This document shows positions 27,894-36,938 of a stretch of DNA of 64,000 nt, piece by piece (position 1 is the stretch's first letter; the number at the start of each line of letters is the position of its first letter). The notes under the pieces were generated by a model. It saw only the letters and a program-made list of their open reading frames with translations. It did not search any database and was not told the origin of the DNA. The DNA is from DAIPKP01 sp964539095 (GTDB taxonomy: Bacteria; Synergistota; Synergistia; Synergistales; Aminiphilaceae). Both the position numbers and the translations under genes were made by a program. Location: positions 5,079 to 69,078 of the forward strand of contig CAZIFL010000015.1 of assembly GCA_964539095.1 (NCBI GenBank). Reading direction: 5' to 3'.

Positions 27894-28823
27894 TTAGAAA
27901 TTTTGAACGATGGATTCTACAACTTTTCTCAGTTGGTTCTCAAGGGACTTTTTGGTGTAATAACCCAAATGAGGTGTGGAGACGACATTCTCCAGCTTCG
28001 AAAGATCGTAGCTCTGGGGGGGTTCGGAATAATAGACATCCAGAGCGGCCCCGGCAAGCCTCTTTTCCTTGAGTAGCTCGTACAACGCACCATAATCAAC
28101 GACCTGGGCGCGAGAGGTATTGACAAAGAAAGCTCCTGCCTTCATGGATGATAGTAACTCTCTTGAAATGAGTTTTTCCGTGGTTTTGGTGTGTGTCAAA
28201 TGACAAGAGACGATATCTGAAGATGCAAAAAGAGTAGGAAGATCCACATACTCTACGCCGTACCGGTCCTTCAGATCCTGGTTGGGAACGAGGTCCGTGG
28301 CGATCACTTTTCCTCCCAGAAGCGAAATTTTTTCCGCTACCAACCTGCCGATGGCTCCCGTACCCACAATGCCGAAGGTAGATCCGCATATCTCGCCGCC
28401 GAGGAGCCCCTGCATATCCCAGCACTCTTTTTTCATTCTGCGATCTGCTTCGCTGATACCTCTCAGGAGGCTGAATGTGAGCCCAAGCGTGTATTCAGCC
28501 ACCGCATTGCTGCCGTATTCGCCTATGCCAAGAAGTTTAATATTTCTGGAAATGCAAAAACGCTCATCTGCGTAATTTCGATAGCCGATTCCCATAAATT
28601 GAATTAGCTTTAAATTCTTGAATCTCGCGATAAGCTCGTTGCTGAGCTGATGGATGGAAAGAACGATGATATCCGCATCGGAAGCCCTTTCATAAAGCTC
28701 TTCATCCTGAACGGGGATGTCGTCGTAGGCCGTGACTTCTCCCATTTTTCGAAGGGGATCAATGATCTCAATTCGATCCTCAAAATCCTTGTAAACATTC
28801 TGATCAATAAAAACAATTTTCAT
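27894..28823 (-). CDS. D-isomer-specific 2-hydroxyacid dehydrogenase
   Basis: The 309-residue NAD-dependent dehydrogenase has the motif GIVGTGAIGRLVAEK, the catalytic Arg region NTSRAQVVDYGAL, an acidic segment and the terminal catalytic His in STPHLGYYT. It interconverts a 2-oxo acid and a D-2-hydroxyacid. The ATG at 28823 is preceded by GAGGAATTGG. It is the first gene of the minus-strand catabolic block, and its upstream region is shared with a divergent FadR-type regulator. Confidence 0.9.
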   Translation of the reverse strand: MKIVFIDQNVYKDFEDRIEIIDPLRKMGEVTAYDDIPVQDEELYERASDADIIVLSIHQLSNELIARFKNLKLIQFMGIGYRNYADERFCISRNIKLLGIGEYGSNAVAEYTLGLTFSLLRGISEADRRMKKECWDMQGLLGGEICGSTFGIVGTGAIGRLVAEKISLLGGKVIATDLVPNQDLKDRYGVEYVDLPTLFASSDIVSCHLTHTKTTEKLISRELLSSMKAGAFFVNTSRAQVVDYGALYELLKEKRLAGAALDVYYSEPPQSYDLSKLENVVSTPHLGYYTKKSLENQLRKVVESIVQNF

Positions 28824-28909
28824 TTCCAATTCCTCGCTTAACATGGGTTTTCAAAATCAAAAGGCTTTTTCCCTCTGATGAGGATAGGCAGGGACTTTTT
28901 TGGTATGTC

Positions 28910-28922
28910 CTTGGTAATGCCA
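28910..28922. promoter_or_regulatory. Putative FadR-type operator, site 1
   Basis: CTTGGTAATGCCA carries a TGG-N5-CCA half-dyad and is an exact inverted copy of 28995-29007. It lies between the divergent catabolic block and the FadR-type regulator, where operators of such regulators usually sit. Confidence 0.5.
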
Positions 28923-28994
28923 GATGGGCGACAAAAAAGAAAGTCCTTTTCGCTGGACAATTTTCTGGAAAAGGTGTTAAACTGAGGCGATTTT

Positions 28995-29007
28995 TGGCAT
29001 TACCAAG
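28995..29007. promoter_or_regulatory. Putative FadR-type operator, site 2
   Basis: TGGCATTACCAAG is the exact inverted copy of site 1 at 28910-28922, 72 nt away. Paired sites could allow looping between dimers. The remaining part of 28824-29372 has no intact gene, only a possible transposase scrap (29146-29238). Confidence 0.5.
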
Positions 29008-29145
29008 AGCTATCCAAAGAGCTACTACAGCAATTCTACCAGTTTTTAGTTATTAGGCAAGTGTTTTTGTGAAACCTTGATCCGCAGGTTGAACTTCCGG
29101 AGTGCCTCCGAAAAGCAAATACCTCGTTTTTGAAGAATCTTGCCT

Positions 29146-29238
29146 GGAAAAGCGGAAAGAAGGTGGCAACGTGTCAACGGCTACAAGTTCCTCGAAGAAA
29201 TGATCCGCGAGTCGTCTTTAAAAACGGGTTGCCGGTAA
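29146..29238 (+). pseudogene. Possible transposase C-terminal scrap
   Basis: A 30-codon frame reads GKAERRWQRVNGYKFLEEMI and ends at TAA. The W.RVNGYK pattern resembles the C-terminus of mutator-type transposases, but the fragment is too short to be sure, and no flanking repeats are visible. Confidence 0.25.
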
Positions 29239-29372
29239 CGGGATAATCTGGGAGGGACGCCGCCTGCGTCCTCACATGCCAGATTTGACAATAACTCCAT
29301 TAGTAAATACGAAATATTGTCGACTTTTAAGATTAAACAAAAAAATTCTTGAGATTTTGAGGGGTGTTGGGG

Positions 29373-30062
29373 TTGGAGAAAAAACGAGAGGCCGTGGTGC
29401 GGGAGATCTTCAGCATTATCAGGGAAGGGAATCTTTTTGACGGCAATAAGTTACCTCCGGAGCGGGAACTTGCGGCACGTTTCGGTGTGAGTCGTGTCAT
29501 TTTGCGTGAGGCCATAGTGGCTCTGGAAACACTCGGTGTTCTCGAAACGAAAAAACGCCTCGGTATCTTCGTTCGAGAACCGGAGTTGGGGCAAGTTTCG
29601 GAAAGCCTGCGTCTTATGCCCTTTTGGCCAGAAAAATTTGTTCCTCATTTCCTGGAAGTGCGTCTTATTATCGATGTGAATGCTGCGGAATTGGCTGCCT
29701 TGAGGCGAACGGATCTTCAATTAGGTGAAATGAAGAAATGTCTTGATATCCTTAAAAGTATATGTATAAGGACAAAAGAGGACATGCGTATGCATGCTCA
29801 TTATGAGTACCTTTTTCATACCTTGGTTATCGAAGCGGCCCAGAATCCCATTCTTAGCAAGATATGGGAAGGTCTGGCTTCGCTGGTGGAGAAAAACAAC
29901 GAACTTCTTCATGAAGAGCTTACGCAGGACGAGGAGTGGGCTCCCTTGCTGGCCTCCCAGCATGAGGCCATTCTTGACGCAATAGAAAGAAAAAATCCTG
30001 TAGTGGCAGCCTGTGGCATGAGAAATCATCTTTTAGAGGTCAGGAATCGTTACTCTGCTTGA
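29373..30062 (+). CDS. GntR/FadR-family transcriptional regulator
   Basis: The 229-residue protein has an N-terminal winged helix (LPPERELAARFGVSRVILREA) and an all-helical FCD effector domain. In the FCD domain the metal/effector residues include the helix around HAHYEYLFHTLVIEAAQNP and a C-terminal H in SQHEAILDAIERKNP. I chose TTG 29373 because GAGGGG lies 8 nt upstream; GTG 29364 is adjacent to that site and unlikely. It is divergent from the hydroxyacid dehydrogenase-TRAP-glycyl radical enzyme block, with two TGG-N5-CCA sites in between, so it probably represses that block in response to its carboxylate substrate. Confidence 0.88.
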   Translation: MEKKREAVVREIFSIIREGNLFDGNKLPPERELAARFGVSRVILREAIVALETLGVLETKKRLGIFVREPELGQVSESLRLMPFWPEKFVPHFLEVRLIIDVNAAELAALRRTDLQLGEMKKCLDILKSICIRTKEDMRMHAHYEYLFHTLVIEAAQNPILSKIWEGLASLVEKNNELLHEELTQDEEWAPLLASQHEAILDAIERKNPVVAACGMRNHLLEVRNRYSA

Positions 30063-30099
30063 GATAAAGAGACCCGACTTTCACAGGAGATTTTTGGCT

Positions 30100-30400
30100 C
30101 CTCGCTATTTTGTTTGGGTACCCTCTGCTCTGCAAGGGGTACCCGAGTTCAAGCCGACTAGCTACCAGGTAATAGGCCGTAATGGAATTGCAAAGCGTTT
30201 GGTATCCTCGCGCCTTGGTTGCAGCAGCTTTGAAGAGGCTGTCGTGGATGGCGAGTTCTGAAGGAGGTCTTCGGTACTCCTCAAGGGCGGGGGGTGCTTT
30301 AACCCGAGGGATCTCCTTGTCCCTCCATGTGAAGAGTGCTGTCTCGTCATAGAGTTCAGTACAACCTAGATTCCCAGCTATACATAACGAGAGAGAGGGG
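30100..30400 (-). pseudogene. Decayed, possibly transposase-derived sequence
   Basis: In the minus frame a segment reads KAAATKARGYQTLCNSITAY then YLVASRL, reminiscent of the C-terminus of some IS transposases. Surrounding codons (ELYDETALFTWRDKEIPRV) give no known domain, and there is no start or ribosome site. The 383-nt gap between the regulator and the arginase-family gene holds nothing else that I can support. Confidence 0.3.
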
Positions 30401-30445
30401 CAGGGTGTAATAAACCCTGTAACAAAGGTTTCTGTGAAAGCATTT

Positions 30446-31303
30446 TCATTGAAAGTTGCGATAAAAACCACTTTTTTCCAGCATGTCATATCCCCTTCGA
30501 AGAAATCTCGCTCCAAGTTCAAGGTCCCTGGAAGCATGGTAAACGTACTCCGTCAGGGCGAAGCCCGTGACGGGAAAGGTTCCTTCCAAAAGATCCAGGA
30601 GATTTTCCAGGGTTTCCGGAGAAATGCCTCCGGGGGCGGGGGTAAGCAGGCCAGGAATGTGCCCGGGTTCGAGCACGTCGAGATCGAGATGGATATACAC
30701 ATGTCCGTATTCCATGGAGAAGAGCGTTTCCCGAAGGCTTTCGGGGTTTCGGGAGAGGCTTTCCGAGTCGAGCCTCCGAATGTTGTTGTCCCGAATGAAC
30801 TGCTCTTCCGGAGGGTCCAGATCGCGGACTCCCGCGAAGAGAATCTGTTCCGGTCGAAGGCGGGAAAAACAAAGTGAGAGAAGCGCCGCATCCCCTTCCC
30901 CCAGGGCGGTGCGGAGGGGCATGCCGTGAAAGAGCTTGCTCGGAGAGGTTCGAGGCGTATTGAGATCTCCATGGGCGTCGAGCCAGAGCAGGGCCATATC
31001 GCCCTTGTGGTGGAGGTTCCGCTCGGTAATGGCAAGCATGTCCGCATCGCATCCTCCCCCAAGGGTAAGGAGTTTTTCTTCCCCCAGATCTTCGAGGTTG
31101 CGGCGCATCTCTTTCTGATGCTTCAGAATGCTTTCGTAACCTAAAATATCGTTCTGTACGGAAAGCTTTTCTTCCTCTGTAACGCGAACGAAGGTGAAGT
31201 CTATTCCTTTAAGGGCATCGCGAAGTTTTACGGCTCCTCCGAGAAGGGTATTTTGGGGGGATGCCCCCTGCCAGAGGGGAAAGAAAAAATTTCTGGAAGC
31301 CAT
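30446..31303 (-). CDS. Arginase/agmatinase (ureohydrolase) family protein, atypical first motif
   Basis: The 285-residue protein has two of the three metal motifs of ureohydrolases: WLDAHGDLN and HLDLDVLEPG, plus TPAPGGIS and the terminal ALTEYVY acidic motif. The first motif, normally GGDHS, reads GGGCDAD, so the usual Asp and His are changed. This may mean a different metal site or substrate (formimino or guanidino compounds). The ATG at 31303 follows AAGGACG. It lies just downstream of an amidase pseudogene and the amidohydrolase at 31842, fitting a nitrogen-release function. Confidence 0.82.
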   Translation of the reverse strand: MASRNFFFPLWQGASPQNTLLGGAVKLRDALKGIDFTFVRVTEEEKLSVQNDILGYESILKHQKEMRRNLEDLGEEKLLTLGGGCDADMLAITERNLHHKGDMALLWLDAHGDLNTPRTSPSKLFHGMPLRTALGEGDAALLSLCFSRLRPEQILFAGVRDLDPPEEQFIRDNNIRRLDSESLSRNPESLRETLFSMEYGHVYIHLDLDVLEPGHIPGLLTPAPGGISPETLENLLDLLEGTFPVTGFALTEYVYHASRDLELGARFLRRGYDMLEKSGFYRNFQ

Positions 31304-31317
31304 GGAGACACGTCCTT

Positions 31318-31798
31318 TCAGCACGGTTTGAAATGCCTAGAGTTCCTGCGGGGGAGAGAAAAGGGAGGAACGGCATTTGTTCTCATTTTCATGAAGGAAC
31401 TTTTTTTACATCGGGGGAGAGGGAAATTCTCCTTTCCGAGAAGAATGGCGCCGTTCTTCCGCAGGCGTGAAAGTACCGTGGCATCTCTCGGGGGTTTGAA
31501 GTCCCTTCGCCCGAGAGTGCCGCTGGTGGGGCGTATCCCCCTCGGCATCGAAGGAGTCTTTCATGGTCATGGGAACCCCGTGAAGAGGTTCGAGAGCAAT
31601 GCCTTGAGATAACAGGCTGTCTGCCCTTCGGGCTTTTTTCCGGGCGGATTCCTCGGACAGCTCTACCACCGCGTTGAGTTTTGGATTGATCTCGTGAATG
31701 CGGCGGAGGAATGCCTCCACCACTTCGATGGAGGATACCTCTTTTTTGCGAATTGCCGCGGCGATTTCCCTTACGGACATGGCCAAGATGTTTTTCAT
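31318..31798 (-). pseudogene. Amidase-signature enzyme, frameshifted and truncated
   Basis: From ATG 31798 (GAGGGGAATTTC upstream) the frame reads a normal amidase N-terminus: SVREIAAAIRKKEVSSIEVV, LNAVVEL, then LEPLHGVPMTMKDSF with the first catalytic Lys. It then shifts frame near 31545 and continues as GIRPTSGTLGRRDFKPPRDA then GAILLGKENFPL. The Ser-Ser-Lys catalytic core and the last two thirds (of about 470 residues) are absent. It is a clear gene remnant between the arginase-family and amidohydrolase genes. Confidence 0.85.
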
Positions 31799-31841
31799 GA
31801 AATTCCCCTCGCAACTTTGAACCGATAGCACCGGTTTCTTT

Positions 31842-33380
31842 CTACTTCTTCGAGTAATGTATGCTTCCATCCACCATGGTGTATTGGGGCTTTACCTCCT
31901 TGAGTTTTTCCGGGGCCTCTTTAAAAATGTTACGGTCGAGAAGGACAAGATCCGCCTTGTACCCCGGTTCGATGCGCCCCAGCTCGTGCTCCTGGCCCAT
32001 AAGTTTCGGAGGGTTCACCGTAAAGAGGGCCAGAGATTCCTCCAGGGTCAGTTTCTGATCCGGATGCTGCCCCCCTGCGGGGTATCCCGCATCGTCCGTG
32101 CGGTTTACCGCCCCCCAGATCCCCCGCCAGGGGTTGGGGCTTTCCACGGGGGTATCGCTGGATCCCCCCAGCAGAAGCCCCGCCTCCAGAAGATCTCTCC
32201 ACCGATAGCCCCAGGGCTTGCGCTCCTCGTCGAGATGACTCTCCACCAAGGCGATATCGCTGGGAAGAAAGACCGGTTGGATATCGCAGGCTACCCCCAG
32301 CCGAACCATGCGTTCTATCTGGTCATCCCGGCAGATCTGCACGTGCACCGCCCGGTGGGGGAGGGTGCAGCCTCCGGGAGATGCCTCCAGGGCGTTCAAA
32401 AACTGATCCAGCGTGGCATCTCCGATGGCATGAACCTGGCACTGCACGTTCCGCCGATTCGCCTCGGTGATCTGCTGCTGCACGTACTCTTCAGTATAGT
32501 TCAAAATCCCCAAGGCGTCTTCAGTACCCGCATAGGGGCGGGAGAGGGCGGCGGTGCGGCCTCCGAAGGAGCCGTCGAGAATCATCTTGTACCCCCCGTA
32601 CCGCACCCAGGAGCTGCCGGATCCTGTAACAAGGCCATCTTCCCGGAACTGATCCGTAAAGGAGACGATCCGCAGAGGAAGGGCCTTTTCTGCTTCCAAT
32701 TTTTGAAAGAACTCCAGGCTTTCGGGCATCCCTAAAGAGGTAAGGCCGCAGGTATGTACCCCCGTGAGGCCGTAGGAGGAGAATTCTTCAAAAACTTCTT
32801 CAAGATATTCCCGCTCCCGCTCCTGAAAGACCGGGTTGGCGTGCATGGCCTCCAGCAGAGGGGTGCTCGCATTTTCCAGCAGTATGCCGTTTCCTTCGGG
32901 AGAAAGCCCCCCCCGGCGCAGCCCCTGGCTATTCGCCACGTGTACGTGTACGCATACCCGGCGAAGGAGAATGGGGTTGGGGAGGTTCAGAGCGTCGAGA
33001 TCCTCTTTATTGGGAAGTCGGTTATCCTTCCAGGGGGTGTTATCGAAACGCACCCCGTAGATCCACTCCTCGGGGGCCAGCTTTTTGGCGTACTCCCGGA
33101 TCTTCTCCAGCATCTCCTGGCGAGATGCGACATCATCCAGCGGAAGGGCGGATTTCTGCCGGGCGCAGGTCATTATATGCACATGGGTATCCGTGAACCC
33201 CGGCACTACGCTCTCTCCGTGGAGTTCCAGCCGGGTAGCCCGGGAGGCTCCGGGATGAGCTGCCATCTCCTGGGGAGTGCCGAGAGCGGCAATACGATCC
33301 CCCTCCACAAGAATATCCAGTTCCTTCGGGGAACCGCTTCCAGTCCACACGCTTCCTCCGGTAATGAGAAACCACGTCAT
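31842..33380 (-). CDS. YtcJ-type amidohydrolase, paralogue 4
   Basis: The 512-residue hydrolase has DTHVH (64-68), QVHAIGDATLDQ, AVHVQICRDDQ and the catalytic Asp in LGGSSDTPVESPNPW. The ATG at 33380 has AAAGGAG 9 nt upstream; the open frame extends much further 5' but without a supported start. It is close to paralogue 1 (shared WIYGV, NIPNP/NLPNP, HVHVANSQ segments). It is followed by the broken amidase and the arginase-family gene on the same strand. Confidence 0.88.
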   Translation of the reverse strand: MTWFLITGGSVWTGSGSPKELDILVEGDRIAALGTPQEMAAHPGASRATRLELHGESVVPGFTDTHVHIMTCARQKSALPLDDVASRQEMLEKIREYAKKLAPEEWIYGVRFDNTPWKDNRLPNKEDLDALNLPNPILLRRVCVHVHVANSQGLRRGGLSPEGNGILLENASTPLLEAMHANPVFQEREREYLEEVFEEFSSYGLTGVHTCGLTSLGMPESLEFFQKLEAEKALPLRIVSFTDQFREDGLVTGSGSSWVRYGGYKMILDGSFGGRTAALSRPYAGTEDALGILNYTEEYVQQQITEANRRNVQCQVHAIGDATLDQFLNALEASPGGCTLPHRAVHVQICRDDQIERMVRLGVACDIQPVFLPSDIALVESHLDEERKPWGYRWRDLLEAGLLLGGSSDTPVESPNPWRGIWGAVNRTDDAGYPAGGQHPDQKLTLEESLALFTVNPPKLMGQEHELGRIEPGYKADLVLLDRNIFKEAPEKLKEVKPQYTMVDGSIHYSKK

Positions 33381-33679
33381 AGATATGCGCTCCTTTCGCA
33401 GGTTCTTCTCCGGAGCAGAGGGTGACAGAGAGGGGAGCTTCGGAGAAAGATGCTTACACAGTATACATTTCAGCATCTCCCATGGTAGCGCAAAAAAGCA
33501 AAAGAATCTACATGGAAAAAGGAATTCCCAAAACCAAGAAATCCTGTTTACATGAAAAAGTTTGACCATCCCTCTTCGTGTATGTATATTCGAAACCCTA
33601 TGTGCCATAATGGTTCTTCCCTCCCCTTGGGGAGTGTGAAAGTAGAATGAGCAACACGATCCCTTCACGAGGTGTTCCG

Positions 33680-35749
33680 ATGACAACACATGCGGATATA
33701 GTGCTCACCTTTATTGCCCAGCATGCCCTGCTGGCGTATGTGGTGATTTTCATGATCTCCCTGTCGGAATCCCTGGCTATAGTTGGGCTGCTGGTTCCGG
33801 GGACGGTGATCATGTTTGGTGTCGGCACGGTGGTGGCTACGGGAAAATTGAGCCTGCTTCCCGTCCTTGTGATGGCCATGACAGGTGCGATTATCGGGGA
33901 CGGTATCAGCTACTGGCTGGGGCATCATTACAGAGACAGGCTGATGGATGTCTGGCCCTTTTCCCGCTATCCCGGAATACTGAAAAAGGGGGAGGCGTTT
34001 TTTCTTCGGCAGGGGGGCAAAAGCGTTCTGCTTGGCCGTTTCGTGGGGCCGGTCCGCCCGGTAATACCCGTGGTGGCGGGCATGCTGGGTATGTGCCCCC
34101 TGCGTTTCAGCGTGGTCAACATTCTTTCCGCCATCGGCTGGGCCTTGGCGTATATCCTCCCTGGGGTCTTTTTTGGAACCTCCCTGGGGGTGATCAGGAT
34201 GGTCAGCACAAGACTGGCGATCCTTGCTCTCATTATGGTGGCCAGCATCTGCGGCCTCATATGGCTATCCCGCAAGATGCTCTCTCTGTTCGAGCGTAAA
34301 GGACCGCTATGGTTGGCCATGTTGCAGCGGTGGGCAACTACGGAACTTCCAGATCCAGGGAGAGTGCCGGGGTTTTGTAAACGCATTTTTGCGAGCCTGA
34401 TTTGCGGCAAACATGGAGGAGAGCTGCTGTTTGCCTTTTTGGCACTGCTGCTTTTTGCCGCCACATGGGGCTTGTTAGGTCTATTGCAGGAAGTATTGGC
34501 AAAAGATCCGTTAATTGCTGCCAACCAGGGGGTATACCACTTTCTTCAATCCCTTCGAACCGTGTGGTCGGATAGTATCTTTGTGGTGATCAGCGAACTG
34601 GGAGATCCTTTTGTTAACATCACCCTATTTTGTACGGTGCTGTTCATTCTGCTTGTTAAAGGATGCCACCGTGCGGCCATGTTCTGGGTTTTGGCGGTAC
34701 TCGGAGGACTGCTGGCGGTTCAATTGTTCACAGGGGCCACTTCTTTGCCCTCTCCCGCGACTGTTTATGGTGAGGCCTCGGCCCATGGCTTTTCCCGGGG
34801 CCATACCATCATGGGGGTGGTGCTTTATGGTTTTCTCGCCATCCTGATAGCTAGAGAGGTTGCTACGGTGTGGCGGTGGGGATTGGTTTCCGGGGTGGTG
34901 CTCATTACCTTTATCATGGGATTTTCCCGGCTCTATCTGGGTACACACTGGCTTTCCGATGTTTTGGGGGGGTATTGCATCGGTGCGAGCTGGGTGGCTA
35001 TTGTGAGGATTGCCTACCTTAAAAAGGCGGATAAAGCCGTTCCCAAGCGTCTGTTGAGTGGAACCGTTCTGGGCATCCTTCTCCTTGCGGGCGGATGGCA
35101 TGTGACACAACAATATGAGGAGGATGTGTCCTTGTATGCTCCCCACCATAAAATGCAGACCATGGCCTTTGCGGCATGGATGACCGAGGGGTGGCGCAAT
35201 CTCCCCGCCTATCGCATCGACCTGGGAGGGGAGAGAGAACAGCCCCTCACTCTTCAGTGGGCGGGACCGACCCAGGAGCTGACGCAATATCTTTTGTCCA
35301 AAGAGTGGCAAGCATCCTCGTCATGGGGTTTGAAAGACCTTCTAAAAATGTTTTCTTCGAGTACGCCGATCGGAGAATTGCCGGTATTGCCTCGTATGCA
35401 CAAGGGCCGAATCGATGTGGTGCGTCTTGTTCTGCCCGTAGATGAAGAACATCGGTGGGTACTGAGACTTTGGCCCACAAACCTAAGGACATCGGAAAAG
35501 AGTCTTCCCATCTTTGAGGGGACCATAGAGGTGCAAAACCGACGACAGCTTGGGGATATCATTTTTCTGGCTAAAGATTCCGGAAAGTATGACGTACCTT
35601 TGAAGGGGCTGGAGGAAGTGCTCCACGGGCGATTTGCGGTGAAGCTGGTGAACCGCCAGGGGGATGGGGTTGTTCCGGAGAAAGAGAGCCGAAAAGTAGA
35701 GTGGCATGGAGGCGTGCTGCTCATATGCGAGAAGGAAGCCGTGCTGTAG
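33680..35749 (+). CDS. DedA / PAP2 phosphatase / LssY-C fusion membrane protein
   Basis: The 689-residue protein has three parts. Residues about 1-200 form a DedA (SNARE-associated/VTT) domain with IGDGISYWLGHHYRD and LGRFVGPVRPVIPVVAGM. Residues about 250-470 form a PAP2 lipid phosphatase with SRGHT and SRLYLGTHWLSDVLGGY. The C-terminal about 200 residues are an LssY-C-like soluble domain. This architecture is known from membrane lipid phosphatases or undecaprenyl-phosphate handling proteins. ATG 33680 (GAGGTG upstream) is preferred; ATG 33647 in frame is possible. No operon partner is clear. Confidence 0.85.
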   Translation: MTTHADIVLTFIAQHALLAYVVIFMISLSESLAIVGLLVPGTVIMFGVGTVVATGKLSLLPVLVMAMTGAIIGDGISYWLGHHYRDRLMDVWPFSRYPGILKKGEAFFLRQGGKSVLLGRFVGPVRPVIPVVAGMLGMCPLRFSVVNILSAIGWALAYILPGVFFGTSLGVIRMVSTRLAILALIMVASICGLIWLSRKMLSLFERKGPLWLAMLQRWATTELPDPGRVPGFCKRIFASLICGKHGGELLFAFLALLLFAATWGLLGLLQEVLAKDPLIAANQGVYHFLQSLRTVWSDSIFVVISELGDPFVNITLFCTVLFILLVKGCHRAAMFWVLAVLGGLLAVQLFTGATSLPSPATVYGEASAHGFSRGHTIMGVVLYGFLAILIAREVATVWRWGLVSGVVLITFIMGFSRLYLGTHWLSDVLGGYCIGASWVAIVRIAYLKKADKAVPKRLLSGTVLGILLLAGGWHVTQQYEEDVSLYAPHHKMQTMAFAAWMTEGWRNLPAYRIDLGGEREQPLTLQWAGPTQELTQYLLSKEWQASSSWGLKDLLKMFSSSTPIGELPVLPRMHKGRIDVVRLVLPVDEEHRWVLRLWPTNLRTSEKSLPIFEGTIEVQNRRQLGDIIFLAKDSGKYDVPLKGLEEVLHGRFAVKLVNRQGDGVVPEKESRKVEWHGGVLLICEKEAVL

Positions 35750-35767
35750 AGCGGCGGGGGCTTGGGG

Positions 35768-35803
35768 CACCTGCCGCCGGGGGAGTTCCGTAAAGAGCCC
35801 TCC
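35768..35803 (+). repeat. Duplicated 3' end of the NHLM ABC gene, left copy
   Basis: This 36-nt stretch matches 36945-36980 (end of the ABC transporter gene at 36939) at 35 of 36 bases. The matching continues after a deletion of about 33 nt (TTCTACCA). The two copies flank the YhcG-type gene. Confidence 0.85.
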
Positions 35804-35876
35804 TTCTACCAGTCTGAGTGAAAAAGTTTCGGGGGCGTCATTATGGAAGGGGTAGAAAGGAAGAAGGGGGAGAGAC

Positions 35877-36911
35877 ATGAGTAATCTTCACAAAGATATT
35901 TCCGACTCGGACTATCGGCACCTTCTTGCGGAGGTGAAGGAGAGGGTTCGTTCTGCGCAGTATGCAGCACTGAAGGCGGTTAATACCGAGCTGGTGGGGC
36001 TGTACTGGGATATCGGGCGGATGATCGTGGAGCGGCAAGCTGAAGAAGCTTGGGGGAAGGCAGTTGTCCAACAATTGGCTGGAGATTTGAGGAGGGAATT
36101 CCCTGGAGTGACTGGTTTTTCAGCGTCTAATCTTTGGCGAATGAAAGCTTTTTTCGAGACATATCAGGGGGAACAATTTCTCGCACCACTGGTGCGAGAA
36201 ATTGGTTGGAGCCATAACGTGGTTATCATGGAGAAATGTTCCGATCCTTTGGAACGTGAATTCTACACACGCATGACCCGTAAGTTCGGATGGACTAAAA
36301 ACGTGCTCATACACCAGATCGCCAACCAGAGCTATGAAAAATCCCTGCTGGGGCAGACCAATTTCGACCAGGCCCTAACGCCGGAGCTGCGTGCTCAGGC
36401 CAAGCTGGCGGTGAAGGATGAATATACCTTCGACTTCCTGGAACTTGGGGAGGAGCACGGGGAGCGTGAGCTGGAACGGGCACTCATTGCGAAAATCCAG
36501 GATTTCCTGCGGGCCATGGGGGGTATGTTCGCCTTCATGGGTAGCCAGTACCGTCTGGAGGTGGAGGGAGAAGAATTCTTTATTGATCTGCTGCTCTTTC
36601 ACCGGCGGTTGCGTTGTCTGGTGGCGGTGGAGTTGAAAATCGGCACATTCAAACCGGAATTTGTGGGGAAGATGCAATTTTACCTCACCGCCCTGGATCG
36701 GCAGATCCGGCAGGAAGACGAAAACCCTTCCATCGGCATTATTCTCTGCAAGGAGAAAAACCGTACCATCGTGGAATATGCTCTACAGGGAGCCACCAGG
36801 CCCATGGGGGTGGCGACCTACGAAATTACCCGAACACTCCCCAGGGAGTTACAGGGGCAACTCCCCCAGCCGGAGGAGATTGCAGCCTTGTTGGAGGGGT
36901 TTGAAGAATGA
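35877..36911 (+). CDS. YhcG-type PDDEXK nuclease family protein (DUF1016)
   Basis: The 344-residue protein has an N-terminal DUF1016-N domain (LVGLYWDIGRMIVERQ, FPGVTGFSASNLWRMKAF, LVREIGWSHNVVIMEK) and a C-terminal PDDEXK-like nuclease domain with FFIDLLLFHRRLRCLVAVEL then KIGTFKPEFVGKMQFYL (Asp, then E-x-K). Members are found in mobile and defence islands. GGGGGAGAG precedes the ATG at 35877. It is flanked by a direct repeat of the adjacent ABC gene end (35768-35803 / 36945-36980), which suggests insertion as a cassette. Confidence 0.88.
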   Translation: MSNLHKDISDSDYRHLLAEVKERVRSAQYAALKAVNTELVGLYWDIGRMIVERQAEEAWGKAVVQQLAGDLRREFPGVTGFSASNLWRMKAFFETYQGEQFLAPLVREIGWSHNVVIMEKCSDPLEREFYTRMTRKFGWTKNVLIHQIANQSYEKSLLGQTNFDQALTPELRAQAKLAVKDEYTFDFLELGEEHGERELERALIAKIQDFLRAMGGMFAFMGSQYRLEVEGEEFFIDLLLFHRRLRCLVAVELKIGTFKPEFVGKMQFYLTALDRQIRQEDENPSIGIILCKEKNRTIVEYALQGATRPMGVATYEITRTLPRELQGQLPQPEEIAALLEGFEE

Positions 36912-36938
36912 GTGTGTCTCCTCACAAATGCCCCTCGC

